A stretch of DNA of 64,000 nt from Aliivibrio sifiae. GTDB lineage: Bacteria > Pseudomonadota > Gammaproteobacteria > Enterobacterales > Vibrionaceae. Both the position numbers and the translations under genes were made by a program. Where the stretch lies: NCBI RefSeq assembly GCF_002954705.1, contig NZ_MSCO01000002.1, positions 673,950 through 737,949 on the forward strand, given 5' to 3'. Positions 53,995 through 63,398 of this stretch are shown one piece after another (the stretch's first letter is position 1; every line of letters begins with the position of its first letter). The notes beneath the pieces are model-generated. The model was not told where the DNA came from and did not search any database. It was given only the letters and a program-made list of their open reading frames with translations.

Positions 53995-55710
53995 ATGCCA
54001 ATTTCTGATCCTTGCTTTACTTCTTTTACACAATCCATTAATAGCTATGCCTTGCCTGAACGATTCACCTTCCCATTTTATTATGAACCACATCCACTAT
54101 GTGAATTAGCGGCAAATCAGTTACAACGTCACTTAGTATCACAAACCGATTGGCAGCATAACTTTGGTGTAGAGCAAGATATTATTGTAGGAAGTAACGA
54201 AAAAGCCATTGGTAAAATGTTTGGGGTCTTGTTAGTTCAGCATTCATCAGGAGAGATCGGATACTTATCTGCTTTTTCAGGTAAAGTAGCGGACAGTAAT
54301 CATCTTCCGGGTTTTGTTCCTCCGGTATTTGATATGTTAGAAGAAGATGGATTCTTCAAAGCTGAATTGGCTGAAATTACAGAGATAAATGCAACGATAA
54401 AACTGCAACAAGCCAATCCTCAACTCGCAGAATTAACTGCAACCCTACAAGCAGAAATTAAATCCTCTCAAAAACAACTTGAAGCACAACGACAAGTAAT
54501 GATTGAAGGAAGAAAATCGCGTAAAGAGCAACGAGCAGCAGCAGACAATAAAGCTCAAGATGGCACTCAAAAATCTCAAATAGCCCTAGAGCAATTAATC
54601 ATCCAGCTCAGTAAAGAAAGTATTAAAGAGAAAAATACATTAAGAGATCTTAAGATCTTTTGGGATGAAAACGTAAATAATATTCAGCATCAGTTAGATC
54701 GGCTAAATACAGAATTATCACAATTAAAAACAACGCGTAAAAATCTATCTAATGCTCTACAAAAAAAACTATTTCAGCAATATAAATTCTTAAATACTCA
54801 TGGTATTGAAAAAGATCTGAATGATATTTTCAAAGATACACCGAATCACATTCCACCAGCCGGTTCTGGAGAATGTGCTGCGCCTAAATTATTACAATAC
54901 GCTTTTGCCCATGAGTTAACACCACTAGCCTTAGCTGAGTTTTGGTGGGGAGTTGCACCTAAATCAGAAATACGTCAACACAAGAAATTCTATGCTTCTT
55001 GCCAGAGTAAATGCCAACCAATTTTAGGTCATATGCTTGAAGGTATAGAAATGGATGAAAACCCTTTGCTAACTAATCCAGCAGAAGGCAAAGACATTGA
55101 AATCATTTATGAAGATGAGTTTATGCTTATCGTCAATAAACCTGCTGACTTTTTATCGGTTCCCGGTAAGAACATTCAAGATTCGGTCTACACTCGTATT
55201 CAGCAACGCTACCCTAATGCAACGGGAGGCTTAATCGTTCATCGTTTAGATATGGCGACCTCAGGGTTAATGGTGCTAGGGTTAACGAAAAAAGCACATA
55301 AACGACTTCAAAAACAATTTATTAGTCGTACTGTTGAAAAACGCTACACAGCATTAATTGATGGTGTATTAACCCAAAATGAAGGAATGATAACCCTACC
55401 ATTACGTGGTGACCTTTATGATAGACCTCGTCAGCTAGTTTGCTTTGAACATGGAAAACCAGCAGAAACAACCTACCAAGTTCTTGAGCGTAATGACGGG
55501 AAAACTAAAGTGTACCTTTATCCAAAAACAGGTCGCACACACCAGTTACGCGTTCATTGTGCTCATCACCTTGGCTTAAACATACCAATAATGGGCGATG
55601 ACTTATATGGTAAAAAAGCCGACAGACTCCATCTGCATGCTGGGTATTTATCACTAACCCACCCGATGACAAAAGAGTCAATGGAATTTAACGTTGAGGC
55701 AGAATTTTAG
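53995..55710 (+). CDS. RluA-family pseudouridine synthase with long N-terminal extension, copy 1
   Basis: 571 residues against about 220-320 for ordinary RluA/RluC/RluD enzymes. The catalytic domain is C-terminal (about 365-565): VNKPADFLSVPGK, HRLDMATSGLMVL with catalytic Asp419, VEKRYTALIDG and KTGRTHQLRVHCAHHLG. The N-terminal 360 residues comprise a globular start (PERFTFPFYYEPHPL), a segment GYLSAFSG, a coiled coil (about 140-270, QAEIKSSQKQLEAQRQ) and a conserved AEFWWGV region. The extension lacks an S4 domain. RNA target unknown. A 15-bp-scale spacing separates it from the next paralogue, so they are co-expressed. Confidence 0.85.
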   Translation: MPISDPCFTSFTQSINSYALPERFTFPFYYEPHPLCELAANQLQRHLVSQTDWQHNFGVEQDIIVGSNEKAIGKMFGVLLVQHSSGEIGYLSAFSGKVADSNHLPGFVPPVFDMLEEDGFFKAELAEITEINATIKLQQANPQLAELTATLQAEIKSSQKQLEAQRQVMIEGRKSRKEQRAAADNKAQDGTQKSQIALEQLIIQLSKESIKEKNTLRDLKIFWDENVNNIQHQLDRLNTELSQLKTTRKNLSNALQKKLFQQYKFLNTHGIEKDLNDIFKDTPNHIPPAGSGECAAPKLLQYAFAHELTPLALAEFWWGVAPKSEIRQHKKFYASCQSKCQPILGHMLEGIEMDENPLLTNPAEGKDIEIIYEDEFMLIVNKPADFLSVPGKNIQDSVYTRIQQRYPNATGGLIVHRLDMATSGLMVLGLTKKAHKRLQKQFISRTVEKRYTALIDGVLTQNEGMITLPLRGDLYDRPRQLVCFEHGKPAETTYQVLERNDGKTKVYLYPKTGRTHQLRVHCAHHLGLNIPIMGDDLYGKKADRLHLHAGYLSLTHPMTKESMEFNVEAEF

Positions 55711-55711
55711 A

Positions 55712-57418
55712 ATGACAAATATTCATATTGCATCGCAAAAATTTACGCCGTTTTCTCATTTAACAGCGCATCAAGACTTGCCACAACGTTTTACGTTTCC
55801 ATATTACTACACGCCTCACCCATTAACGTTACAAGCGATAGAACAGTTACAACATTATTTAGAGAATCAAACCACTTGGCTGCATGATTTTGAACAACAA
55901 GGCGTCATGTTTGGTGTGTTAGTCGTGAAGAATCAAAAAGATGAATTAGGTTACCTTTCATCTTATGCTGGTTGTCCTTTGTATTCTTTTGATAACGAAC
56001 AAATTCCGCCATTTTTTGTTGATGCTATTTTTGATGATTCAGCACATCACCACCATTTTTCTCAACAAGAAAGTGAGATTAACCAACTCACCCGTCATAT
56101 CAACGAATTAGAAAATTCCTTTGAGTTTATTGAACTGACAAAAAATTTAGCCGCTAACATTGAGCAATCAGACAAAGAAATTACAGAACAACAACACGCA
56201 ATGTCTTTAACAAAAACACAGCGTAAACAAGCACGAAAGGAAGCCGAATTACAAACTGAGCCCTCATTAACACCAGAAGTTCTGAATCTATTCATTCGTG
56301 AGCTAGGTAATCAAAGCAGTCGTGAAAAACGTGAGTTAAAAGCATTAAAACAACATTGGAAAGAAACGGTATCTGAGTTTTCAGAGCGACATAACAAACT
56401 GCTTAGTATTATTAAATCAAAGAAAAAAGAACACTCCGAATTAATAAAAGAATTAAAACTAGCATCATTGAAATCATGCACCTTTCTGAATCAGAATGGT
56501 ATTTCAAAAAGTCTATTTGAGCTGTTTAATATTAATGATTTAAAAACAACGACTCAAGATCCAATTTTATATTCAAGTGAACAAAATTTACCAAAACTCT
56601 TACAAACCGCATTTCAAATGAATTACGAACCATTAGCCTTAGGCGAGTTTTGGTGGGGTGCTTCCCCTTATGATCAAATCCGTCAACATAAAAACCTCTA
56701 TCCTGTTTGCCAAAGTAAATGCTTTGAGATTATTCAACACATGTTAGATGGTATTGAAACGGATGACAGCCCTTTAGAGCTAACCCCTTCTTATGGGAAA
56801 GAGCTTGAAATCGTTTATGAAGATGATGTCATGGTTATCGTTAATAAACCTGCCGAGTTTCTATCCGTATCGGGCAAGTATATTACGGATTCTGTTCATG
56901 CTCGTATCCAAGAACGCTATCCAAATGCAACGGGACCATTAATTGTTCATCGATTAGATATGTCCACCTCTGGTTTACTGGTTCTTACATTAACAGCAGA
57001 GACGAATAAACACATACAAAAGCAGTTTATTGAACGCACTGTTGAAAAGCGTTACACCGCTCTTCTTGAAGGTAATATTGAATCAGAACACGGCGTGATC
57101 AATCTCCCTTTAGCGGGAGACATGGAAGACAGGCCTCGCCAGATGGTATGCCATAGGCATGGACGAAGTGCTGAAACGACTTATGAAGTAATATCACGTA
57201 ACAACAATCGAACTAAAATTTACCTTTACCCTAAAACCGGTAGAACTCATCAATTACGAGTGCATTGCGCCCATCAAGCTGGTTTGAATACACCTATCGT
57301 TGGTGATGACCTATATGGTTTTAAAGAAACGCGATTGCACTTACATGCTGGCTATTTGAAACTGCGCCATCCAATTACAAATAATGAGATAGAATTTGAA
57401 GTTAATGCTGAGTTTTAA
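55712..57418 (+). CDS. RluA-family pseudouridine synthase with long N-terminal extension, copy 2
   Basis: 568 residues from the ATG at 55712, one base after the stop of copy 1 (TAG-A-ATG). Layout and motifs match copy 1: PQRFTFPYYYTPHPL, LGYLSSYAG, a coiled coil (about 140-250), GEFWWGAS, then HRLDMSTSGLLVL with catalytic Asp416 and KTGRTHQLRVHCAH. The active site is intact, so both copies probably modify RNA, perhaps different sites. Coiled coils suggest homo- or heterodimers. Terminator at 57451-57478. Confidence 0.85.
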   Translation: MTNIHIASQKFTPFSHLTAHQDLPQRFTFPYYYTPHPLTLQAIEQLQHYLENQTTWLHDFEQQGVMFGVLVVKNQKDELGYLSSYAGCPLYSFDNEQIPPFFVDAIFDDSAHHHHFSQQESEINQLTRHINELENSFEFIELTKNLAANIEQSDKEITEQQHAMSLTKTQRKQARKEAELQTEPSLTPEVLNLFIRELGNQSSREKRELKALKQHWKETVSEFSERHNKLLSIIKSKKKEHSELIKELKLASLKSCTFLNQNGISKSLFELFNINDLKTTTQDPILYSSEQNLPKLLQTAFQMNYEPLALGEFWWGASPYDQIRQHKNLYPVCQSKCFEIIQHMLDGIETDDSPLELTPSYGKELEIVYEDDVMVIVNKPAEFLSVSGKYITDSVHARIQERYPNATGPLIVHRLDMSTSGLLVLTLTAETNKHIQKQFIERTVEKRYTALLEGNIESEHGVINLPLAGDMEDRPRQMVCHRHGRSAETTYEVISRNNNRTKIYLYPKTGRTHQLRVHCAHQAGLNTPIVGDDLYGFKETRLHLHAGYLKLRHPITNNEIEFEVNAEF

Positions 57419-57745
57419 GATCTTTATCCCGTTAATAATATAAATATCATAACGAGTATTTTCAATGCTCGTTTTTTATCGTTTATCGTAAGTAAAAGAT
57501 TGCTTTTTTCTATAAAAACGTTATTTTCTCTGTCTTATAAATTGGTTGTATAGCCATAATTTCAGTACCTAAACTTAGATACTCTTTGTAGACACTCTCA
57601 TGATACATAACAACTCATTGCCACTATCTATTAGTCTTCACTGTAAAGCATTCGTCGAAAGTTCATAACTTCACTAATTTTTAAAACTCTTATGCATTTA
57701 AAATAGTAAATGTGTTTTCTTCCCCGTTATAAAGAGCACTGACTT
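57419..57745. other. 327-bp intergenic region upstream of rodA
   Basis: Starts with a terminator and continues as AT-rich sequence without a credible open frame. The rodA ATG has a modest ribosome site (AAAGAG). No regulator site recognised. Confidence 0.4.
57451..57478 (+). terminator. Terminator of the tandem RluA-like genes
   Basis: AACGAG-tATT paired with AAT-gCTCGTT and followed by seven Ts. Confidence 0.75.
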
Positions 57746-58825
57746 ATGTTCAAATATACCCCCCGAATTGACTATGCTTTACTCGTTGCTATTCTACTCT
57801 TAATGCTATTAGGTACCTTAACGGTATGGAGCGCAAGCGGTTTTAGTGAGCCTATGCTAGAGCGACACCTCATCCGGGCCTTAATTGCGGTTGGCTGTAT
57901 CATTATCATGTCATCAATCTCACCACGCACTTACGAGCGAATAACACCTTACTTATATGTATTAGCCGTTATTCTTCTATTAGGTGTCATTATCGCTGGT
58001 GATAGTACTAATGGTTCTCAACGTTGGTTAGTTATTGGGCCAATCCGATTCCAACCTTCAGAATTGGTTAAGGTCGCTATCCCATTAATGGTTGCTTGGA
58101 TTTTAGTTGCTGAAGCTGGCCGTCCTGATATCAGAAAAATTATTATTTGTTTGCTTGTTACGGCAGTTCCTGCTGGATTAATCTTTATTCAACCAGACCT
58201 TGATGGCGCTATCTTTACCATTATCTACGCCCTGTTTGTTCTCTATTTTGCAGGGATGAGTTGGAAAATCATAGGCTCGTTTCTTGGCGGAATTGCAGTC
58301 ATAATCCCTATATTGTGGATTTTTATAATGGAAGCGTATCAAAAGAAACGAGTAACTCAATTTCTTGACCCTGAATCTGATCCACTTGGCGCTGGCTATC
58401 AAATAATTCAATCTTTAATTGCGATAGGATCAGGTGGTATCCGTGGTAAAGGTTGGACAAACGCCACTCAAGGTCAACTTGGCTTCATACCTGAAAGCCA
58501 TACCGACTTTATTTTCTCTACTTATGCAGAAGAATGGGGTTTTTTTGGGTGTGTACTACTATTAAGCCTGTATCTATTTATTACCGGTCGAGTAATTTGG
58601 CTAGCTTATCAATGTGATTCTTCATTTAATCGCCTAGTCAGTGGCACTTTTGCTCTGAGTTTCTTCTTGTACGCTTTTATTAATATGGGAATGGTAAGTG
58701 GTATTCTTCCTGTTATGGGAAGCCCTTTACCTTTCTTCAGCTATGGTGGAACGGCAATGATCACTCAAGGGATCTGCTTTGGTATTATTATGTCTTTATG
58801 TCTAAATAAGTCCTATAAACCTTAA
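57746..58825 (+). CDS. rodA: RodA-family SEDS glycosyltransferase, solitary copy
   Basis: 359 residues with ten membrane segments, SEDS fold. RodA landmarks: GSQRWLVIGPIRFQPSELVKV (about 90-110), PDL at 150-152, PESHTDFIFSTYAEEWGF with the catalytic-type Asp254, and SYGGTAMI near the end. In RodA the usual QPDLGTS reads QPDLDGA here. The enzyme polymerises lipid II with a class B PBP, usually PBP2 (mrdA) next to it; no PBP gene is adjacent. Probably a second RodA of this bacterium. Alternative: FtsW family, but the sequence is closer to RodA. Confidence 0.85.
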   Translation: MFKYTPRIDYALLVAILLLMLLGTLTVWSASGFSEPMLERHLIRALIAVGCIIIMSSISPRTYERITPYLYVLAVILLLGVIIAGDSTNGSQRWLVIGPIRFQPSELVKVAIPLMVAWILVAEAGRPDIRKIIICLLVTAVPAGLIFIQPDLDGAIFTIIYALFVLYFAGMSWKIIGSFLGGIAVIIPILWIFIMEAYQKKRVTQFLDPESDPLGAGYQIIQSLIAIGSGGIRGKGWTNATQGQLGFIPESHTDFIFSTYAEEWGFFGCVLLLSLYLFITGRVIWLAYQCDSSFNRLVSGTFALSFFLYAFINMGMVSGILPVMGSPLPFFSYGGTAMITQGICFGIIMSLCLNKSYKP

Positions 58826-58952
58826 TTGATTAAAAAGCTATTAGAATATTTATTATGAACATAAATATTTATAGTGACATTATCAATAAGTTATCATAAT
58901 CTCGATCTTCCTAGTCACACCCATTGGTTTGATATTACATTTCGAGCTACCT

Positions 58953-60176
58953 ATGACAAACACTATATCTATCGGCGCATTAGAATCATTTCTAATCGCC
59001 ATTTCAGTGCTTTCCCTTGGCCACTTCATCAACTCTAAAATTGGGGTATTCAAAAAATACAATATCCCAGAGCCGATTGTTGGTGGCTTAATTGTTGCTT
59101 TTTCTATTACTGTTTTGCATTTTCAGGGGATCAGTATTGAATTCTCTCTGCCATTGCAGAATACGTTTATGCTAATGTTTTTCAGTACCGTAGGTCTTGC
59201 CGCTAACTACACTCAGTTAATTAAAGGCGGAACGAAGGTTTTCTTATTCTTAGCTGTCGCCTCTTTTTATATCTTAATTCAAAATGCCGTAGGTGTAGGT
59301 CTTGCCAGCGCAATGGGATTAGATCCGTTATTAGGTCTAATTGCGGGTTCAATTACATTATCTGGCGGACATGGTACTGGTGCCGCTTGGTCACAAACCT
59401 TCGCAGAAAACTATCACTTAAATACACTAGAGTTAGCTATGGCCTCTGCTACGTTTGGCTTAGTAATGGGTGGTTTAATCGGAAGTCCTATTGCTCAAAA
59501 ACTAATTCAAAAACACAACTTAGAATCAGAATACGGCACAGGAGTTGATACACATACTCGTTTTCCCGAGCTAGTGACCTACAACGAACGTGAAGAAGAT
59601 AAAGTAACGGCAAAGAAAGTTATTGAAATGCTATTTATCATGTTGTTATGCGTTGCTGGTTCACAACATTTAAGTAGTTTTGTGAATAGCTTTGGTATCA
59701 CTTGGCTTAAGATTCCTGATTTTGTTTACGCTCTATTTATTGGTGTTTTCATTACCAATATTTTTGAAATAACAAAGGTTCGTAAAATTGATACTGATAC
59801 TGTTGATATATTAGGTACAGTCTCTCTATCACTCTTCTTAGCCATGGCGCTTATGAGTTTAAAATTATGGAATATCTTTGATCTCGCTATCCCATTCTTG
59901 ATTATTTTAACCATACAAACCGGAGTGTTAGCGCTGTTCTCTTACTTTGTTACTTTCCGTGTGATGGGTTCAAACTATGATGCAGCGGTCATGGTCGGTG
60001 GTCATTGTGGATTTGGATTAGGAGCAACGCCTACTGCTGTAATGAATATGGGATCACTCGTTTCTAGATTTGGCCCCTCACCTCAAGCCTTCATGGTTGT
60101 TCCTATTGTTGGTGCCTTCTTCATTGACATTACGAATCTAATTATTCTTCAAGCGTACATTAGTTTTATTGGGTAA
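58953..60176 (+). CDS. gltS: Sodium/glutamate symporter GltS, copy 2
   Basis: 407 residues from the ATG at 58953 (8 codons after a possible upstream start). It is collinear with copy 1 at 29723 and nearly identical in the loops LSGGHGTGAAWSQ and GGHCGFGLGATPTAVMNM; differences concentrate in membrane segments 7-8 (about residues 220-250). Same role: Na+-driven glutamate import. A hairpin follows at 60221-60254. Two gltS genes 29 kb apart indicate duplication. Confidence 0.92.
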   Translation: MTNTISIGALESFLIAISVLSLGHFINSKIGVFKKYNIPEPIVGGLIVAFSITVLHFQGISIEFSLPLQNTFMLMFFSTVGLAANYTQLIKGGTKVFLFLAVASFYILIQNAVGVGLASAMGLDPLLGLIAGSITLSGGHGTGAAWSQTFAENYHLNTLELAMASATFGLVMGGLIGSPIAQKLIQKHNLESEYGTGVDTHTRFPELVTYNEREEDKVTAKKVIEMLFIMLLCVAGSQHLSSFVNSFGITWLKIPDFVYALFIGVFITNIFEITKVRKIDTDTVDILGTVSLSLFLAMALMSLKLWNIFDLAIPFLIILTIQTGVLALFSYFVTFRVMGSNYDAAVMVGGHCGFGLGATPTAVMNMGSLVSRFGPSPQAFMVVPIVGAFFIDITNLIILQAYISFIG

Positions 60177-60220
60177 AAATAAAATAAGCTAATTTATTGT
60201 CCATATAGTTAACGCTTTCT

Positions 60221-60259
60221 AAGTGAATGATTTTTAATTAAAGATCATTCACTTTTTTC
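60221..60259 (+). terminator. Terminator of gltS copy 2
   Basis: AAGTGAATGAT (60221-60231) and ATCATTCACTT (60244-60254), followed by Ts. Confidence 0.85.
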
Positions 60260-60441
60260 TTTTTAAAATATATATATACCTGATTAAAAAGAAAAAAACG
60301 AGATTAGTGATGAGCGTCAAATACTTAATATGAACTTTTTATGACAGTGATTTTTTATAGTGACTTTACCAACCACTTACCTTACTCTCGATCATTCTTA
60401 TTCAACAAGTTAACTACTTGAATTTCGTCTGGAGAATGACG

Positions 60442-61107
60442 ATGTTTGATTCATTTATTTCGATTTTAACGGCTCTTTGGCAACAAGATTTTACTATTTT
60501 ACAAAATCCAAACAGTGCAGCGATGATTTACTTCTGTCTAATCTTATTTATTTGGCTAGAAAGTGCCTTTATCCCTGCTGCGCCACTTCCTTGCGACAGT
60601 GTTGTTATCCTTTCTGGTTCTTTAGCTGCCGCTAATGTGATTAGCTATCCGGTGATTACTGCAGGCCTCATTATGGCAGCTGCTATTGGTAGCCAATTAG
60701 CATTTATTCAAGGACGCTGGCTACATAAATTTCCAACCATTCAAAAATGGATTAATGCAGTACCACCACATAGATTGCAAACTGTCGATTCTTTACTTGC
60801 TAAGCATGGCCTTATTGCTTTGTTTGTTGCTCGATTTATTCCTGTTGTTCGTCCCCTCTTACCATTAATGATGGGACTAAGAATGCAAAAAGCGGCTCGC
60901 TTTCATTACTTTGCTTGGATGAGTGCCATTATTTGGATTTTATTGCTTACTGGTTTTGGTTACTCTCTTTCTTTTTTACCTGAAAAGCTGTCTAAATACA
61001 TTACGATGGCTTTAATGGCAGCTCCCGTAATTACCTTAGCTATCGCATTAGGTAGTTTTGTTAGTGGCTATTGCTTAAAGAGATATAGACGTAAAAAATT
61101 GTATTAA
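60442..61107 (+). CDS. DedA-family membrane protein
   Basis: 221 residues from the ATG at 60442, chosen because GGAG lies 7 nt upstream. Five or so membrane segments and the DedA/VTT core: ESAFIPAAPLPCDSVVILSGSLAAA and ALFVARFIPVVRPLLPLMMGLRM with the key Arg residues. DedA proteins are linked to lipid carrier recycling (undecaprenyl phosphate) and membrane homeostasis. It stands alone between gltS copy 2 and the pentose phosphate operon. Confidence 0.88.
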   Translation: MFDSFISILTALWQQDFTILQNPNSAAMIYFCLILFIWLESAFIPAAPLPCDSVVILSGSLAAANVISYPVITAGLIMAAAIGSQLAFIQGRWLHKFPTIQKWINAVPPHRLQTVDSLLAKHGLIALFVARFIPVVRPLLPLMMGLRMQKAARFHYFAWMSAIIWILLLTGFGYSLSFLPEKLSKYITMALMAAPVITLAIALGSFVSGYCLKRYRRKKLY

Positions 61108-61135
61108 AATCTACCTTTATATAGATAAGTAAAAC

Positions 61136-61168
61136 AAGCCCTTAACTCATTATAAGTTAAGGGCTTTT
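61136..61168. terminator. Bidirectional terminator between the dedA-like gene and gnd
   Basis: AAGCCCTTAACT (61136-61147) paired with AGTTAAGGGCTT (61155-61166), loop of 7 nt; closes the zwf-pgl-gnd operon on the minus strand. Confidence 0.88.
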
Positions 61169-61193
61169 AAATTAGTAATTAGGTAAATTTAAC

Positions 61194-62642
61194 TTACGAA
61201 TTGTAAGTGGTAGATGAAACATCGCCACCTTTTCCTGTCCAATTAGTATGGAAAAACTCTCCTCTTGGTTTATCTAAACGTTCATACGTATGAGCACCAA
61301 AATAATCACGCTGAGCTTGTAAAAGGTTCGCAGGTAAACGAGCCGTTGTATAACCATCTAGGAATGTTAACGCTGAGGTCATACAAGGCATTGGGATACC
61401 AACTTCCATCGATTTAGCTGCAACTTTACGCCATGCAGATAAACAATCTTCTAAAATCCCTTTAAAGTAACCATCTGAACCTAAAAATGATAATTCAGAG
61501 TCGATATCATAAGCATCACGAATATTGCCTAAGAATGCAGAACGAATAATACAACCACCACGCCACATAAGCGCTACGTTACCATAATTCAAATCCCAAC
61601 CATTTTCATTTGACGCTTCACGCATCAACATAAAACCTTGTGCATACGAAATGATTTTTGAAGCAAGTAATGCTTGTCGTAATGCGTCAATCCACGCTTT
61701 CTTATTTCCTTCAACAGGGACGATTGTTTTATTAAATAATTGCTCTGCTTCTACCCGTTGATCTTTAAGTGTTGATAAACAACGAGAGAATACAGACTCT
61801 GTAATTAAAGTTAATGGTATGCCCATATCAAGCGCGTTGATACCCGTCCATTTACCTGTGCCTTTTTGTCCTGCTGTATCCAGAATTTTCTCAACTAATG
61901 GAGCACCATCAGTATCTTTATAACCAAGAATATCTGCAGTGATCTCAACCAAGTAGCTATTTAATTCCGTTTCATTCCAATCCATAAAGACAGATTGCAT
62001 CTCATCATGCGTCATGCCTAGGCCATCTTTCATGAACTGATATGCTTCTGTAATTAATTGCATGTCACCATATTCGATACCGTTATGCACCATTTTCACA
62101 AAATGGCCAGCACCGTCGTTACCAACCCAATCACAACAAGGTTCATTACTCTCTGTTTTTGCAGAGATAGCTTGGAAGATTGGTTTTACAAATGGCCACG
62201 CTTCTGGTGAACCGCCAGGCATGATTGAAGGACCAAAACGCGCACCTTCTTCACCACCAGAAACACCGGTACCGATAAAGTGAATGCCTTTCTCACGAAG
62301 AGCAGCAACACGACGGTTAGTGTCTGGGAAATTCGTGTTACCACCATCTATAATGATATCGCCTTTGTCTAGAAGCGGGACAAGCTTGTCGATAAAGGCA
62401 TCAACAACATCACCAGCACGAACCATTAACATAATTTTACGAGGAGTTTCTAGCTTCTCGACTAACTCTTCTAAAGAATAAGCCCCTACAATATTGGTTC
62501 CTTTTGCTGGACCCTCTAAAAATTCATCTACTTTTGCAGCCGTTCGGTTATGAGCAACGACGTTAAAACCATGGTCGTTCATATTTAAGATAAGGTTTTG
62601 GCCCATTACTGCTAAGCCGATTACACCGATATCACCTTTCAT
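61194..62642 (-). CDS. gnd: 6-phosphogluconate dehydrogenase (decarboxylating)
   Basis: 482 residues from the ATG at 62640-62642 (TTGGAGAAATAT before it). NADP-binding GVIGLAVMGQNLILN, IIDGGNT, GVSGGEEGARFGPSIMPGG, and KMVHNGIEYGDMQLI with the catalytic Lys are present. It oxidises 6-phosphogluconate to ribulose 5-phosphate with NADP. Last gene of the operon zwf-pgl-gnd, 33 bp after pgl. Confidence 0.96.
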   Translation of the reverse strand: MKGDIGVIGLAVMGQNLILNMNDHGFNVVAHNRTAAKVDEFLEGPAKGTNIVGAYSLEELVEKLETPRKIMLMVRAGDVVDAFIDKLVPLLDKGDIIIDGGNTNFPDTNRRVAALREKGIHFIGTGVSGGEEGARFGPSIMPGGSPEAWPFVKPIFQAISAKTESNEPCCDWVGNDGAGHFVKMVHNGIEYGDMQLITEAYQFMKDGLGMTHDEMQSVFMDWNETELNSYLVEITADILGYKDTDGAPLVEKILDTAGQKGTGKWTGINALDMGIPLTLITESVFSRCLSTLKDQRVEAEQLFNKTIVPVEGNKKAWIDALRQALLASKIISYAQGFMLMREASNENGWDLNYGNVALMWRGGCIIRSAFLGNIRDAYDIDSELSFLGSDGYFKGILEDCLSAWRKVAAKSMEVGIPMPCMTSALTFLDGYTTARLPANLLQAQRDYFGAHTYERLDKPRGEFFHTNWTGKGGDVSSTTYNS

Positions 62643-62675
62643 ATATTTCTCCAAAATTTGTCTTGTGCAAGCACT

Positions 62676-63398
62676 CTATTTATTAATGATTTGCGCTGCT
62701 GCATCTAAATCTAAAAACCACTCAGTTTGACCCATTGTTGATTGGATCTTTGCTGCCGGATATGACAACTGCTCTGCTGGTGTTGTACTAATCTCGTGTA
62801 CGATGTCTGCCTTGCCTTTTCCTAGAACTAAATAGCTAATACGTTTTGCGGCTTGCAATACTTTGGTTGTTTTTGAAACTCGACGCTGACCTGATTCTGG
62901 ATGAACAGCAACAAGGCTAAGATTTGAATCACTATAGTCGGTAACGTTTGGAAACAAAGAGGCCGTATGTCCATCAGCACCAACACCTAGTAAGATCCAG
63001 TCAAATACTGGAATACCGCCTTGTTGGGGAATAACATCACGCATTTCTTGTGCAAAACGAACCGCTTCTTTTTCTGGATCATTTTCACCTTGAATTCGGT
63101 GAATATTGTCTTCTGGGATTGTAATATGTGAAAACAACAACTCATTTGCTTCCCCATAATTACTTTCAGCATCATCAGGGGCTACACAACGTTCATCCCC
63201 CCACCAAAAATGGAGATTCTTCCATTGAATACTCTTCGCGTAAGGTTCTGATGCTAATAATGAAAACAGCATCTTAGGCGTACTGCCACCAGAGAGTGAT
63301 ACATGTACTGGTTTGCCTTGTTTACTTAACGCTTTTAATTCATCAGCAAGGCTAATCACAACTTGTTCTGGTGTTTGAAATATTTGATGATTTATCAT
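62676..63398 (-). CDS. pgl: 6-phosphogluconolactonase
   Basis: 240 residues of the DevB type. Landmarks: [55 protein letters not shown]. It hydrolyses the lactone made by Zwf. Its ATG overlaps the zwf stop (ATGA), so the two are coupled. Confidence 0.95.
   Translation of the reverse strand: MINHQIFQTPEQVVISLADELKALSKQGKPVHVSLSGGSTPKMLFSLLASEPYAKSIQWKNLHFWWGDERCVAPDDAESNYGEANELLFSHITIPEDNIHRIQGENDPEKEAVRFAQEMRDVIPQQGGIPVFDWILLGVGADGHTASLFPNVTDYSDSNLSLVAVHPESGQRRVSKTTKVLQAAKRISYLVLGKGKADIVHEISTTPAEQLSYPAAKIQSTMGQTEWFLDLDAAAQIINK

Noticed and set aside
58838-58880. Terminator after rodA
   Set aside because: The pairing stretch is purely AT and lacks a T-run.
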